Under the pieces are notes generated by a model that worked only from the letters and a program-made list of their open reading frames with translations, made no database searches and had not been told where the DNA came from. Of a DNA stretch of 61,344 bases, positions 48,167 through 56,744 are shown piece after piece. Each line of letters starts with the position of its first letter. The stretch's first letter is position 1. The stretch is from Akkermansiaceae bacterium UBA2381 (lineage in GTDB: Bacteria > Verrucomicrobiota > Verrucomicrobiia > Verrucomicrobiales > DEV007). The translations under genes and the position numbers were made by a program. Location: NCBI GenBank assembly GCA_002344215.1, contig DDSV01000021.1, forward strand, positions 320-61,663. Direction: 5' to 3'.

Positions 48167-49186
48167 TTAGACGTTATTGGAGGATCCCGAAGCGTCCTCT
48201 TCCTCTTTCATTTCATTCGCAATGCTGGTCCGCATTTCGGTGTCGGCAACAACATTGCGGTAGCGGGCGTAATCCATGATCCCGAGATTTCCATTCCGGA
48301 ACGCTTCTGCCATCGCAATGGGAATGAGCGCTTCCGCCTCGACGAGTTTGGCCCGCATCTCCTGGGTGCGGGCTGACATTTCCTGCTCCGTGGCGACAGC
48401 GGCGGCGCGTCGAACCTCAGCCCTTGCCTGGGCAACCTTCTTGTCGGCCTCGGCCTGACTCGCCTGGAGAATGGCGCCGATGTTTTCACCCACGTCGACG
48501 TCGGCAATATCAATGGAAAGAATCTCGAACTGGGTATTGGCATCCAGTCCGCGTTCGAGGACTCGCTTCGAAATATGATCGGGATTTTCAAGGACGTCCT
48601 TATGCGAAGCCGATGAACCGATCGAGGTGACGATGCCTTCATTTACCCGGGCGATGATCGTTTCTTCAGTAGCACCGCCCACGAAGCGGTCGAGGTTTGT
48701 TCGCACCGTAACGCGGGCGCGGGCTCTCAGCTGGATGCCGTCGCGGGCGACCGCGTCGATCTTGCCTCCGCCCCCGGGGCAGTCAATCACGGCGGGGTTG
48801 ATTGAGGTTCTCACCGCTTCGAGGACCGTTTTGGAGGTTCCCTTAACGGCGAGGTCAATTGCACAGGCGCGATCAAATGAGAGAGGGATGCCTGCTTTGT
48901 CTGCCGCAATCAGAGCGAGAACAACGTCAGCAACATGGCCTCCGGCGAGATAATGGGCCTCCAACTGGTCGGTCGTGAAGTCGAGACCCGCTTTTGCCGC
49001 GGTAATCCGGCTGTCGACGATCAGAGAGGTCGGAACCTTCCGGATCCACATTGCAACAAGATTGAGGAGCCCGATCGGAGCGTTCGAAACGCGGGCTCGA
49101 ATCCAGAGGCCGATAAACTTCGCCAGAATCAAAAAGGCGATCAGGATGACGAGGATAATGAGGCCGATGATGATGAGTTTTTCCAT
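48167..49186 (-). CDS. floA: Flotillin-like protein FloA
   Basis: This 339-residue scaffold protein has an N-terminal membrane hairpin or helix (KLIIIGLIILVILIAFLILAKFIGLWI) and the FloA/YqfA core: RARVSNAPIGLLNLVAMWIRKVP, GLDFTTDQLEAHYLAGGHV, DGIQLRARARVTVRTNLDRFVGGATEETIIARV and the coiled-coil AQARAEVRRAAAVATEQEM. FloA organises ordered membrane domains. The usual NfeD partner is absent; the downstream gene encodes a different single-pass protein. The ATG at 49186 is chosen by the family N-terminus. Confidence 0.93.
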   Translation of the reverse strand: MEKLIIIGLIILVILIAFLILAKFIGLWIRARVSNAPIGLLNLVAMWIRKVPTSLIVDSRITAAKAGLDFTTDQLEAHYLAGGHVADVVLALIAADKAGIPLSFDRACAIDLAVKGTSKTVLEAVRTSINPAVIDCPGGGGKIDAVARDGIQLRARARVTVRTNLDRFVGGATEETIIARVNEGIVTSIGSSASHKDVLENPDHISKRVLERGLDANTQFEILSIDIADVDVGENIGAILQASQAEADKKVAQARAEVRRAAAVATEQEMSARTQEMRAKLVEAEALIPIAMAEAFRNGNLGIMDYARYRNVVADTEMRTSIANEMKEEEDASGSSNNV

Positions 49187-49243
49187 GGATTCGAATTGGG
49201 TTGCCTGAGTGCACCTCTGGGACAGCAAGGAGGAAGATTATGT

Positions 49244-50368
49244 TCAATTTATTCCGAGTGCTTTTCGGAGCACCGGTTCAATCGCGTCGGCCTGACGCAT
49301 AAAGCCAAGGTCATTGGGATGTGATCCGTCGGTGGCGCCTTCGGTGTCGTCTCCGAGGAGTGGTTCTCCCTCAAGATAGTGAAGCCCTTTCACACCGGAT
49401 GATACGAGTTGATCAAAGGCACGGATGAGGGCGGCCCGGCTTTCAATATGTCTATCCCGTTTCGTTTTAAAAATCCATGAATTGGTGTAGGTCCGATCTT
49501 CGACAAGGATGATGGGAGTGTCAGGATGAATTTCGCGAATTTTTCGAACGAGCGGTTCGGCGCGCTCTGCAACTTCGGGCCCGAGCATGTTCGGGAGACA
49601 ATCAATAACGTAAACGGCGGCGTCGATTTCGGAGAGCAGCGCGGCCATCTCGGGCTCCATCTTTCCATTTCCCGAGAATCCGAGATTGACGACGGGGCGG
49701 TTGAGGCGGCGTCCCAGAATCGCGGGATGGCACATTCCGGGGCGCGAAGCAGAAGCCCCGTGGGTGATGGAGGTGCCGTAGAAGACGATTGGTTTTTCCT
49801 TCCTCGGGGCAATGGGTTCAAACTTCGTACCCCGCGGTACTCCGATGGAGATTTTGGTGGTGGAATTGTAAAGCGGCAGATAGGCCATGTAGGTCCGCAT
49901 TCCCGGGTCCATTCCGGAGATGGTGTAGGTCGTTTCAACCTTGGCCGGGCGGGTCACATCCACCCACTTCCATTTCTCCCCGTCGAGAGCATAGAGGTCG
50001 ACGCCGCTGACTCCGGTCGCCGGCATGTGAGGCAGAGCGAGATTGCTGTCGCCGACGGTGTAGCTGATTTTCAGCTGGGTGGAATCGGCATTGAAACGAA
50101 ATGCCATGCCGGCGCTGTCGCGGCTGAGATCCCAGACCGGAGGACGGACAATTTTCTCAGCCTTGGCCGGAAGCCTGTCGTAGCGGGCTTTCAGATTCTC
50201 CGCCGCCCAGCCCTGGCCCTCTACTCCCCAGGAGGAGACATCGTGCCAGACAAAGTCGTCTTCCGCTTTTGGGGCCTGTGCCTTACCTGCGCGGGGGATG
50301 GTCGATAGAGTGAAGACTGCGGCGCCAAGAACGAAAACAAAGAGAGGGTGGTGGAAAGTCGGCTTCAT
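49244..50368 (-). CDS. Secreted SGNH/GDSL-type hydrolase
   Basis: This 374-residue esterase has a signal peptide (1-24), an N-terminal beta-sandwich (about 30-165: HDVSSWGVEGQGW, MAFRFNADSTQLKISYT), and an SGNH hydrolase domain with the nucleophile in FYGTSITHGASASRPG, the oxyanion residues in NLGFSGNGKMEPE, and the acid/base pair in DGSHPNDLGF. Homologues in PVC and Bacteroidetes deacylate polysaccharides; the substrate here is not known. The ATG at 50368 is fixed by the signal peptide. It stands alone. Confidence 0.88.
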   Translation of the reverse strand: MKPTFHHPLFVFVLGAAVFTLSTIPRAGKAQAPKAEDDFVWHDVSSWGVEGQGWAAENLKARYDRLPAKAEKIVRPPVWDLSRDSAGMAFRFNADSTQLKISYTVGDSNLALPHMPATGVSGVDLYALDGEKWKWVDVTRPAKVETTYTISGMDPGMRTYMAYLPLYNSTTKISIGVPRGTKFEPIAPRKEKPIVFYGTSITHGASASRPGMCHPAILGRRLNRPVVNLGFSGNGKMEPEMAALLSEIDAAVYVIDCLPNMLGPEVAERAEPLVRKIREIHPDTPIILVEDRTYTNSWIFKTKRDRHIESRAALIRAFDQLVSSGVKGLHYLEGEPLLGDDTEGATDGSHPNDLGFMRQADAIEPVLRKALGIN

Positions 50369-50467
50369 AGGATCGTGAGCAATACACACAAGGGTAATGG
50401 AGACAGGCAGAACCGGATCGTCAACTACCTATGCCGGCGCACTAAGGGACCGAAGCATAGCACACTC

Positions 50468-51787
50468 TCAGGATCGGGAAGATGTGATTCGGCTTTCCAG
50501 CCAGGCCATCGCTTCTTCTTTCGAGGTCAGGACCCCTTCAAGTTGAAGGTCCTGCGCCTCGGTGAGGATATCTCCGAAATCAGGACCCGGGGACATCCCT
50601 CGAGCGATGAGGTCGCCTCCGTTGATGAAGCGGGGAGGGACGAGCGGGGCACTCTCAAACTCGTGCTGCTTCTCCCGGACAAAGTCGTAATTCTCAAGAA
50701 TACCGTTGCTGCCGAGACAGTCGACGCGATGGAGTTCGAGTTCGTCGTCAAAATGCTCCCGCGCCATGAAGCGCCGGAGTTTCGACAGGCGCATCTTTTT
50801 GACGTCCTTGAACATCATATGATGTGCAACGCCGGAGACAACAGCGTTGATGATCGCATTGGAATACCGCAAGCGCTTAAGAATAAGCTCGGCCATTTCA
50901 GCACCCGTTTTTTCGTGCCCGGAAAATCGAATTCTGTCCTCTTCAGGGTTGTAGGAGAAAGTTGCGGGCTTGCCGATATCGTGAAGCAGTACCGAGAGAA
51001 CGAGGGCGAGTCCGGCGTCGGCTGGCAGCAGGGAAAGCATGAGGCGGGTATGAACAAAGACGTCACCCTCCGGATGCCATTGCGGTGGTTGTTCGCAGCC
51101 TTTCAGTTCGAGAATCTCCGGCAGGATCTGTCCCATAAGTCCACTTGAGACAAGCAGATCAAAACCACGAACACGGGACTCACTCAGCCAGATGCGGTCC
51201 ATTTCCTCCCGTATCCTCTCCGGACTGATTAGACTGATCTTATCCGAGACCGACTCCACCGCGCTCCAAGTCACGGGTTCGATGGTAAAATCAAGAATTG
51301 TGGCAAAGCGAATCGCGCGGAGAAGGCGGAGATAGTCCTCCTGAAACCGATTCTCGGGAACGCCGATGGCGCGGATCACTCCTGCTTCCAGGTCTGCGGC
51401 CCCGCCCACATGGTCGATGAGCCGGTCCGCCACGGGATCAAAAAACATCCCGTTGATGGTGAAATCCCGCCGCTTTGCGTCCGCCTCGCTCGTTGAGAAT
51501 TTGACCGAGGCAGGGTGTCGGCCATCCTCATAAACGCCATCTTCTCGAAAGGTGGCGATCTCAAAGCTGAATCCGCCCCGGCGCACGAGGATCACTCCAA
51601 AGTGGGCACCAATCGTGTCACCCCGGGGAAAACGTTTCAGGATTTCGTCAGGTGAGGCGCTGGTGGCGATGTCGTAGTCCTTGGGCTCGACGCCGCGAAG
51701 ATGGTCACGCACACAGCCTCCGGCAAGATAGGCGTCGTGACCCGCACTCTGAAGCTCGCGGACGATTCTGACGGCTTCGCTCTGCAT
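50468..51787 (-). CDS. cca: tRNA nucleotidyltransferase (CCA-adding) / poly(A) polymerase family, HD domain
   Basis: This 439-residue class II nucleotidyltransferase has AYLAGGCVRDHLRG and DYDIAT carrying the metal Asp pair, ATFREDGVYEDGRHP, RRDFTINGMFFDP, and RFQEDYLRLLRAIRFA (the nucleotide-selecting region), followed by an HD phosphohydrolase domain (VLLHDIGKPATF, HH). It may add CCA to tRNA ends, which fits the tRNA-Ala in this window lacking an encoded CCA, although class II poly(A) polymerases and split CC/A-adding enzymes look similar. Confidence 0.9.
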   Translation of the reverse strand: MQSEAVRIVRELQSAGHDAYLAGGCVRDHLRGVEPKDYDIATSASPDEILKRFPRGDTIGAHFGVILVRRGGFSFEIATFREDGVYEDGRHPASVKFSTSEADAKRRDFTINGMFFDPVADRLIDHVGGAADLEAGVIRAIGVPENRFQEDYLRLLRAIRFATILDFTIEPVTWSAVESVSDKISLISPERIREEMDRIWLSESRVRGFDLLVSSGLMGQILPEILELKGCEQPPQWHPEGDVFVHTRLMLSLLPADAGLALVLSVLLHDIGKPATFSYNPEEDRIRFSGHEKTGAEMAELILKRLRYSNAIINAVVSGVAHHMMFKDVKKMRLSKLRRFMAREHFDDELELHRVDCLGSNGILENYDFVREKQHEFESAPLVPPRFINGGDLIARGMSPGPDFGDILTEAQDLQLEGVLTSKEEAMAWLESRITSSRS

Positions 51788-51797
51788 CGGACTCAGA

Positions 51798-52484
51798 TCA
51801 GGGCATCGCTATTCCAAGATCGGCGGCAGTGACATCACGAATGCCTCCGCGGGCATTCATGTCGTCAAAATGCCACCACTCGGATTTAATAACCCGGAAT
51901 CCCGCCTCCTGCATCGCGGTCTGGAGCAGGGTGACACGTTTGGCGATTTCGGGATCCCCACCCGAGTATTTCGAAGCGGCGCGCGATGAGAACTCGTCAA
52001 ACTTTGAGGGCATCTCAACGGGTTTTCCATCCAGAGTTACCAGAGTCAAATCGACCGAGATCCCGTAGCAGTGCCACGAGAGCCCTTTGCTCGGCGGAAC
52101 CACATAGTTCGGGTCCTTTACCGCGTCCCAGAGCGCCTGATGAGCCTCCGGAGGGCGCCATGCGTCCCAGATCATGAGAGCGTAGCCGCTGGTCTTAAGT
52201 GCTTTCGATACTTTCTGAAGCTTTTCTGCAGTGGACCGATGCACGAGACATGGCATGTCATTGCGATAGAGGGGCTTTCCCGATGCCGAAGTGATTTTAT
52301 ATCGCATATCGATAAAGACCCCCGGCACGGCTTTCTCCACCGGGACAAGATTATACTTCTTCGCTTTGCGATAGATTTCCGCGTGAGCGTCCCGGCTGAA
52401 CATGCCGCTTTGACCGCCCGTGATAAGGGGCATGCAGATCAAGAAAGCAAAAAGGATGGCCGATTTCCGGGCGTGAGATGTCAT
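51798..52484 (-). CDS. D-alanyl-D-alanine dipeptidase (VanX/DdpX-like, M15D)
   Basis: The 228-residue zinc peptidase has a signal peptide and the complete M15D motifs: DMRYKITSASGKPLY, IWDAWRPPEAHQALW, SWHCYGISVDLTLV (metal His and Asp) and SEWWHFDD (catalytic Glu and metal His). VanX enzymes cleave free D-Ala-D-Ala. Alone, without vanH, vanA or regulators, it more likely serves peptidoglycan turnover or scavenging than vancomycin resistance. It lies 10 bp upstream of cca on the same strand and may be co-transcribed with it. Confidence 0.92.
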   Translation of the reverse strand: MTSHARKSAILFAFLICMPLITGGQSGMFSRDAHAEIYRKAKKYNLVPVEKAVPGVFIDMRYKITSASGKPLYRNDMPCLVHRSTAEKLQKVSKALKTSGYALMIWDAWRPPEAHQALWDAVKDPNYVVPPSKGLSWHCYGISVDLTLVTLDGKPVEMPSKFDEFSSRAASKYSGGDPEIAKRVTLLQTAMQEAGFRVIKSEWWHFDDMNARGGIRDVTAADLGIAMP

Positions 52485-52594
52485 GACTGCTGAAAGATTA
52501 GGTCGATTCCACTACTTCGCAAACTACTCAACATGGCAAAGGAGTCATGATTGAAACTTGTTATTCCCGAAACGCGGTCTTAGTCTGAATTCCT

Positions 52595-52999
52595 ATGAGT
52601 ATGTTTTCAAAATTGATGGGCCGGATTTTCGGCACGAAAGAGGACGATGTTGCCAAGACTGATGAGGTGGCTCCCACCCCGGCTCCTGAGCCAGGAGCAG
52701 CTCCGGCGGCTGCAGTGCCTGTTGCAATAACCGTGATTGATGTCGAAGCAAATCTCGCGGAAATGGCGAAGTCCAACTCCGAGGAACTCGATTGGAAGCG
52801 CTCGATTGTCGACCTGATGAAACTCGTGGGCATGGACAGCAGCTACGGGGCTCGCAAGGAACTGGCGCTTGAGTTAGGCTACAGCAAGGAAGATATCGAT
52901 AGCAAGGGCTCAGCAGAGATGAACATGTGGCTTCACAAAGAAGTGATGAAGCAACTCGCTGCCAACGGCGGCAAAGTGCCTGCCGATCTGCTCGACTAG
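52595..52999 (+). CDS. DUF3597-domain protein
   Basis: This 134-residue protein opens with MSMFSKLMGRIFG, has an Ala/Pro-rich linker (about 25-45), then the DUF3597 domain: IDVEANLAEMA, LDWKRSIVDLMKLVGMDSSYGARKELALELGY and MNMWLHKEVMKQLAANGGKVPADLLD. The fold resembles small helical peptidoglycan- or stress-linked domains, but no function is known. The gene stands alone and ends with a strong intrinsic terminator (53033-53064). Confidence 0.92.
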   Translation: MSMFSKLMGRIFGTKEDDVAKTDEVAPTPAPEPGAAPAAAVPVAITVIDVEANLAEMAKSNSEELDWKRSIVDLMKLVGMDSSYGARKELALELGYSKEDIDSKGSAEMNMWLHKEVMKQLAANGGKVPADLLD

Positions 53000-53032
53000 G
53001 GTGGAAGGTTACCGGACTTCCTTTAAAGTCAA

Positions 53033-53064
53033 AATGCGTCCGTTTGCAACGGGCGCATTTTTTT
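53033..53064 (+). terminator. Intrinsic terminator after the DUF3597 gene
   Basis: AATGCGTCCGTT pairs with AACGGGCGCATT (one T-G pair) around a 3-nt loop and is followed by a run of T, about 34 bp after the stop. Confidence 0.88.
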
Positions 53065-53081
53065 GTGCCGCGTTGCAGGGC

Positions 53082-54431
53082 CTAACGTCGGTGGACGGTG
53101 TAAAACGCCGCCGAACTCAGGAGTGTTTCGCCTTTTTCCGAGGGCAGGTTCTGGCAGACTACCCTCAGCACGGTTCCGGCTGAGATTGCATTCGTCTTTA
53201 GGATGACGGCTTTTCCGTCCGACTCAATAACGGGGACGACGGCGAGGGTCGTCTCGCCGCCATTCAGAGCGATGGCTTTGACGGAGTAGTTCTCCGGTTT
53301 CGAACCTTCGAAGCGGTCTATCGAGCGGTTGAAAAACAGAATGACTCCGTCTTTCGCGAGAGTGATCCGCATAATCCGGTAAGGTTCACTGAGACCACTA
53401 AGTGGCACGAACCCTTCGGAACCGCCTCCGAGGATGACGCCTGATGACATTTCAACGATCGACTCGACTGGTCGTTCCGTCTTTCCTCGAAGAAGAATTG
53501 ATCCCTGCCAGATGTTACCCAGTTTCTCGGGCAGGATCTCAATGAGATGCTTTGATTTCGGGCAGGGGAGGAGAAGCTTCTCCTTTCCGCCCTCATGGGC
53601 AAAACAAAGCTGCACCGGAGGGTCGTTCTTGGTCAGCTCCGCCGGAATCACGAGGGAGGGAAGCGTGAATGGCATCGGATCCGGAGAGGCATCCGGCTGT
53701 TTCGAATCAAAAGAGGGAAGGTCTGTCAGGGAAACAAAATAGCCATCCTTGTAGTCAGCCATGTGGAGTCTTGAGGCGACGAGTCCATCGCGATTGATCG
53801 CAAAAGCATCAATTAGCAATTCGCTTTCCGTCACCGTGACAAGCTTCTTGTGCTCCGGGTGCCAGGCGACGAGCCGGGCCCTTGCCGGCTGACCTTCATT
53901 CAGGGACCCCGGCGAGAGTGCCAGAATGATTCGACCCCACTGATCCGCGACGGGGCCAGCGGTGATCGTGACACCTTTGCCCCGGCCGGGCCAGTCCTGA
54001 AGGAGGGCCTGGAAAAAGTCGAGTTGAGCATTCTTGTCCGAATCAAAGGCCTGCGTTAACTCATTCTCCGAGGCGGTGAGGATCGAATAATTCGGACCGA
54101 GGGCAAGGGAGGGAAGCGCGTTTAACTTGATTTCCGAGTAAAGATCCCAACCGATCTGGCTCAGGCCCGGGCTGAACTTCGCCGCTCCAATCTGGCCGCG
54201 ATGATTCAGGAAAAACACATTTGCCCCGTCCATCGGGATGATCGCTCTGACCTGCGGAACCTGATCCGTTGGGTTCAGCGTGACAAACGGGCGCTCCTTG
54301 CTCTCGGGTGGATTGGTATCGACGGCCGTCGAGTCCGTTTGTGAGTATCCGGCATACGGAAGTGACGCGAGGACCAAAGCCGGAAGCAGGGAAAGGATTC
54401 TTTCCCGCAGAAATGAAATGGGATATCTCAA
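53082..54431 (-). CDS. Hypothetical secreted beta-propeller-like protein
   Basis: This 449-residue protein begins with a signal peptide (about 1-30, ending near GYSQ). The body contains repeated beta segments such as ADQWGRIILALSPGSLNEGQPARARLVAW and a repeating bladed pattern suggesting a propeller, and it ends in an Ig-like VLRVVCQNLPSEKGETLLSSAAFYTV. No catalytic motif or haem site is seen. PVC cytochrome-linked proteins show similar propellers, but the link is weak. The ATG overlaps the stop of the upstream secreted protein by 4 bp, so the two are translated together. Confidence 0.7.
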   Translation of the reverse strand: MRYPISFLRERILSLLPALVLASLPYAGYSQTDSTAVDTNPPESKERPFVTLNPTDQVPQVRAIIPMDGANVFFLNHRGQIGAAKFSPGLSQIGWDLYSEIKLNALPSLALGPNYSILTASENELTQAFDSDKNAQLDFFQALLQDWPGRGKGVTITAGPVADQWGRIILALSPGSLNEGQPARARLVAWHPEHKKLVTVTESELLIDAFAINRDGLVASRLHMADYKDGYFVSLTDLPSFDSKQPDASPDPMPFTLPSLVIPAELTKNDPPVQLCFAHEGGKEKLLLPCPKSKHLIEILPEKLGNIWQGSILLRGKTERPVESIVEMSSGVILGGGSEGFVPLSGLSEPYRIMRITLAKDGVILFFNRSIDRFEGSKPENYSVKAIALNGGETTLAVVPVIESDGKAVILKTNAISAGTVLRVVCQNLPSEKGETLLSSAAFYTVHRR

Positions 54432-55195
54432 TTGGAAACAGCAGGTTCAGGTTCCCGATCAGTTAGGCGATAGGTAAGGATCACTTCGCCTGCCGCTTCG
54501 GCCGGCACGGTGAGAGTTTCATTCTTCCACGTTCCTGCCGAAACCGCCACGCGTTCTTTCCATTCAGCAGGTAGCAGAATCCGGAACCCCTTTGCCGCGT
54601 CGCGGACCGAGAACCGCTGTTTCAGCAAGGTCCCGCCCTCCTCGAGCCAGATCCGTTCTTCAACCGCGAGAGGCCCCGAAGTGTAGAGAAACTCCGGCTT
54701 CCCGTCGATGAGCCGGAAGCCGAAATAGACCGGTGTTGCCGGGCTGCCGGTAGGTCCTGAAAACTGAGCCGGCCCTGAGGCTTTGAGAACATAGGGGGAA
54801 GGGGCCGTCTTCACCGTTTCGTCACCCCCGGAAGGTGGCAAAGGGGCAACTGATTCCGCCTCTCCCGGCCGGGTAATATCGAGCACGCCGAGAAGGCGGC
54901 ACGAAAGGCTGTCCCAAAATACCGCATAGGGAACGCTGCCGGAGCCGATCATGAAAAGGCCGGTCAACTCACCAATCGTTCCGTCGGGGGATCGGTAGGG
55001 AGAAAGCGCAGCTTCGTCGGTGAGAAAGTTCTTTAGGCTACGGCGTGAGATATCCAGTTTAACCGGAATGGAGACGGGAGGACTGCTCGTTGCCTGAGGA
55101 GGGGGGGCGTCCTGGCCCGGGAGCACCGGGCAAGCCAGTAGCATCCCTCCCGCAAGGACGGAGATTTTCAAAAAGGCTGACGTTGCCGGAACCAT
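54428..55195 (-). CDS. Hypothetical secreted protein coupled to the propeller-like gene
   Basis: This 255-residue protein has a hydrophobic signal (AFLKISVLAGGMLLACPVL) and a beta-rich body: SLKNFLTDEAALSPYRSPDGTIGELTGLF, VPYAVFWDSLSCRLLGVLDI, PVYFGFRLIDGKPEFLYTSG and a C-terminal Ig-like EVILTYRLTDREP. It resembles, by pattern only, the non-haem part of PVC heme-domain proteins of the DUF6797 type. The ATG at 55195 fits the signal peptide; the frame opens further upstream. It is the first of a two-gene operon with an ATGA overlap. Function unknown. Confidence 0.65.
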   Translation of the reverse strand: MVPATSAFLKISVLAGGMLLACPVLPGQDAPPPQATSSPPVSIPVKLDISRRSLKNFLTDEAALSPYRSPDGTIGELTGLFMIGSGSVPYAVFWDSLSCRLLGVLDITRPGEAESVAPLPPSGGDETVKTAPSPYVLKASGPAQFSGPTGSPATPVYFGFRLIDGKPEFLYTSGPLAVEERIWLEEGGTLLKQRFSVRDAAKGFRILLPAEWKERVAVSAGTWKNETLTVPAEAAGEVILTYRLTDREPEPAVSN

Positions 55196-55436
55196 GGCGG
55201 GAAATGGGGAAGCTGAGTATCCGGGATTGGAGTCCAGAGTTATATCCGTGGGGATCACATCAAACATCAGCGGGGATGAGATTAAAACGCAGTCTAATTC
55301 GAGGCCAGTGAAACCTCAACCAAGACGATCGGAATCCTTGGACAAAGTTAATAAAATTTTAAAAAATGAAATAAAAGGTTTTAAATTTGTTTAAATTGAT
55401 TAAATTTATGGAAATCCTTCCTTTTAAGTTGCGCCA

Positions 55437-55736
55437 ATGCCTTCCGTCACCACCTTCTTCCTTACTTTTCTGGCTGCATCGCTTTCTGTGCTCCTTCTGG
55501 TCATTTGCATTAAAGCTCCGGAGCTTTGGCGTTCGTATCGCCGATTCTCGCGTCAAATGCAGGCAAGGAAGACCCGCGGGGAGCGAATGTTGGCCGATCT
55601 GGAAAAGCTCAAGGCAGATGCGAGAAAGCTCGAGGGAGTTTACCGCTTCGACAGTCCTGATCATCGATCGATTGCCTATTGCAACGCGGACAACGCGGCT
55701 TCAGTGCCGGTTGCTTCCAGTGCTCCGCTGAGATAG
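55437..55736 (+). CDS. Small hypothetical single-pass membrane protein
   Basis: The 99-residue frame starts with a membrane helix (FFLTFLAASLSVLLLVICI, about 7-25), followed by a basic helical stretch (RSYRRFSRQMQARKTRGERMLADLEKLKADARKLEG) and a polar tail. A strongly AT-rich region (about 55335-55430), unusual here, precedes it and could hold the promoter. Its last 61 bp overlap the end of dusB on the opposite strand. A shorter reading is possible and the protein has no recognised relatives. Confidence 0.45.
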   Translation: MPSVTTFFLTFLAASLSVLLLVICIKAPELWRSYRRFSRQMQARKTRGERMLADLEKLKADARKLEGVYRFDSPDHRSIAYCNADNAASVPVASSAPLR

Positions 55737-56698
55737 TCCGCGGCGATATCCTCAAGTTCACTGACTGAATTCACGGTTGAGAACCGAAGTCGGAGTATTT
55801 TGCCGTGTCGTAGCCCCTTGGAGTAGGCCATTAAGCGGGAGCGCAAGGCTTGCATTGCATGACGCTCGGTCGGGAATTTGCCCCATTCGATGAGAAGACG
55901 GGTATGTCGAAGGATAAGATCCCATCGTTCCCTGCCTGAGACGGGTTCGGGGTGCTTCCCGGTCAGAAGATACTCTTTGGCGTCGCGGAAGATCCACGGA
56001 TACTGCATCGCTGCCCGTCCGATCATGATACCGCTAACAGACGTCGTGTTTCGCCGGAGTTCGACCTCTGCCCCCGAGGTGATATCCCCGTTACCGATCA
56101 CCGGAATCGAGACTGAACGACTGCACTGATCGATCACATTCCAATCGGCTTCGCCGGAGTATCCCTGGGCCCGGGTCCGGCCGTGAACCGCGATGGCCTG
56201 GATTCCGCAATCTTCGAGGATGTGACAGACTTCCGGGGCATTGATGAGTTTCTGATCCCAACCAATGCGGATCTTGGCTGTCACCGGTACCTGATCACCA
56301 ACGCCTTTGGCGATGGAGGCGGCAACCTGAGCCAGGATGGGGCAGTCTTTCAGCAGGGATGAGCCGCCATTCTTGGAAACCACTTTCTTTACGGGGCAGC
56401 CGAAGTTGATGTCGATGAAGTCGGGCTGCTTCCAGTCGATGATCTTTTTTGCCGCTTCCGCCATACGTGGGCCGTCCGCACCGAAAAGCTGCACCCCGAC
56501 AGGGCGCTGCTCGTCATCGAACTCGGTATAAATGCGGGTGCGTTCATCCGCCTGCATGATTCCCTCGGCCGAGACAAACTCGGTCACCATGACATCGGCT
56601 CCGAGTTCCTTGCAGATCCGGCGAAAGACCAGATCCGTGACTCCCGCCATCGGGGCGAGGTAGAGGGGGAATTGATTGTTCTGGAACCAGGGAAGCAT
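55676..56698 (-). CDS. dusB: tRNA-dihydrouridine synthase (DusB-like)
   Basis: This 340-residue FMN enzyme reduces uridines in tRNA. Evidence: LYLAPMAGVTDLVFRRIC, GVQLFGADG, FIDINFGCPVKKVVSKNGGSSLL with the catalytic Cys, VTAKIRIGWD, VHGRTRAQGYSG, IPVIGNGDI and GIMIGRAAMQYPWIF. The NFGCPVKK phrase and the length fit DusB. It stands in a minus-strand run with the radical SAM protein but with 46 bp between them. Confidence 0.95.
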   Translation of the reverse strand: MLPWFQNNQFPLYLAPMAGVTDLVFRRICKELGADVMVTEFVSAEGIMQADERTRIYTEFDDEQRPVGVQLFGADGPRMAEAAKKIIDWKQPDFIDINFGCPVKKVVSKNGGSSLLKDCPILAQVAASIAKGVGDQVPVTAKIRIGWDQKLINAPEVCHILEDCGIQAIAVHGRTRAQGYSGEADWNVIDQCSRSVSIPVIGNGDITSGAEVELRRNTTSVSGIMIGRAAMQYPWIFRDAKEYLLTGKHPEPVSGRERWDLILRHTRLLIEWGKFPTERHAMQALRSRLMAYSKGLRHGKILRLRFSTVNSVSELEDIAADYLSGALEATGTEAALSALQ

Positions 56699-56744
56699 GA
56701 GACGAGGGACACCCTAGCGCTGATCCCTGCCTGCGGCAAATCGA

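Noticed and set aside
51798..52484. Vancomycin-resistance gene (vanX)
   Set aside because: The dipeptidase motifs are intact, but vanH, vanA and regulatory genes are absent; housekeeping turnover is more likely.
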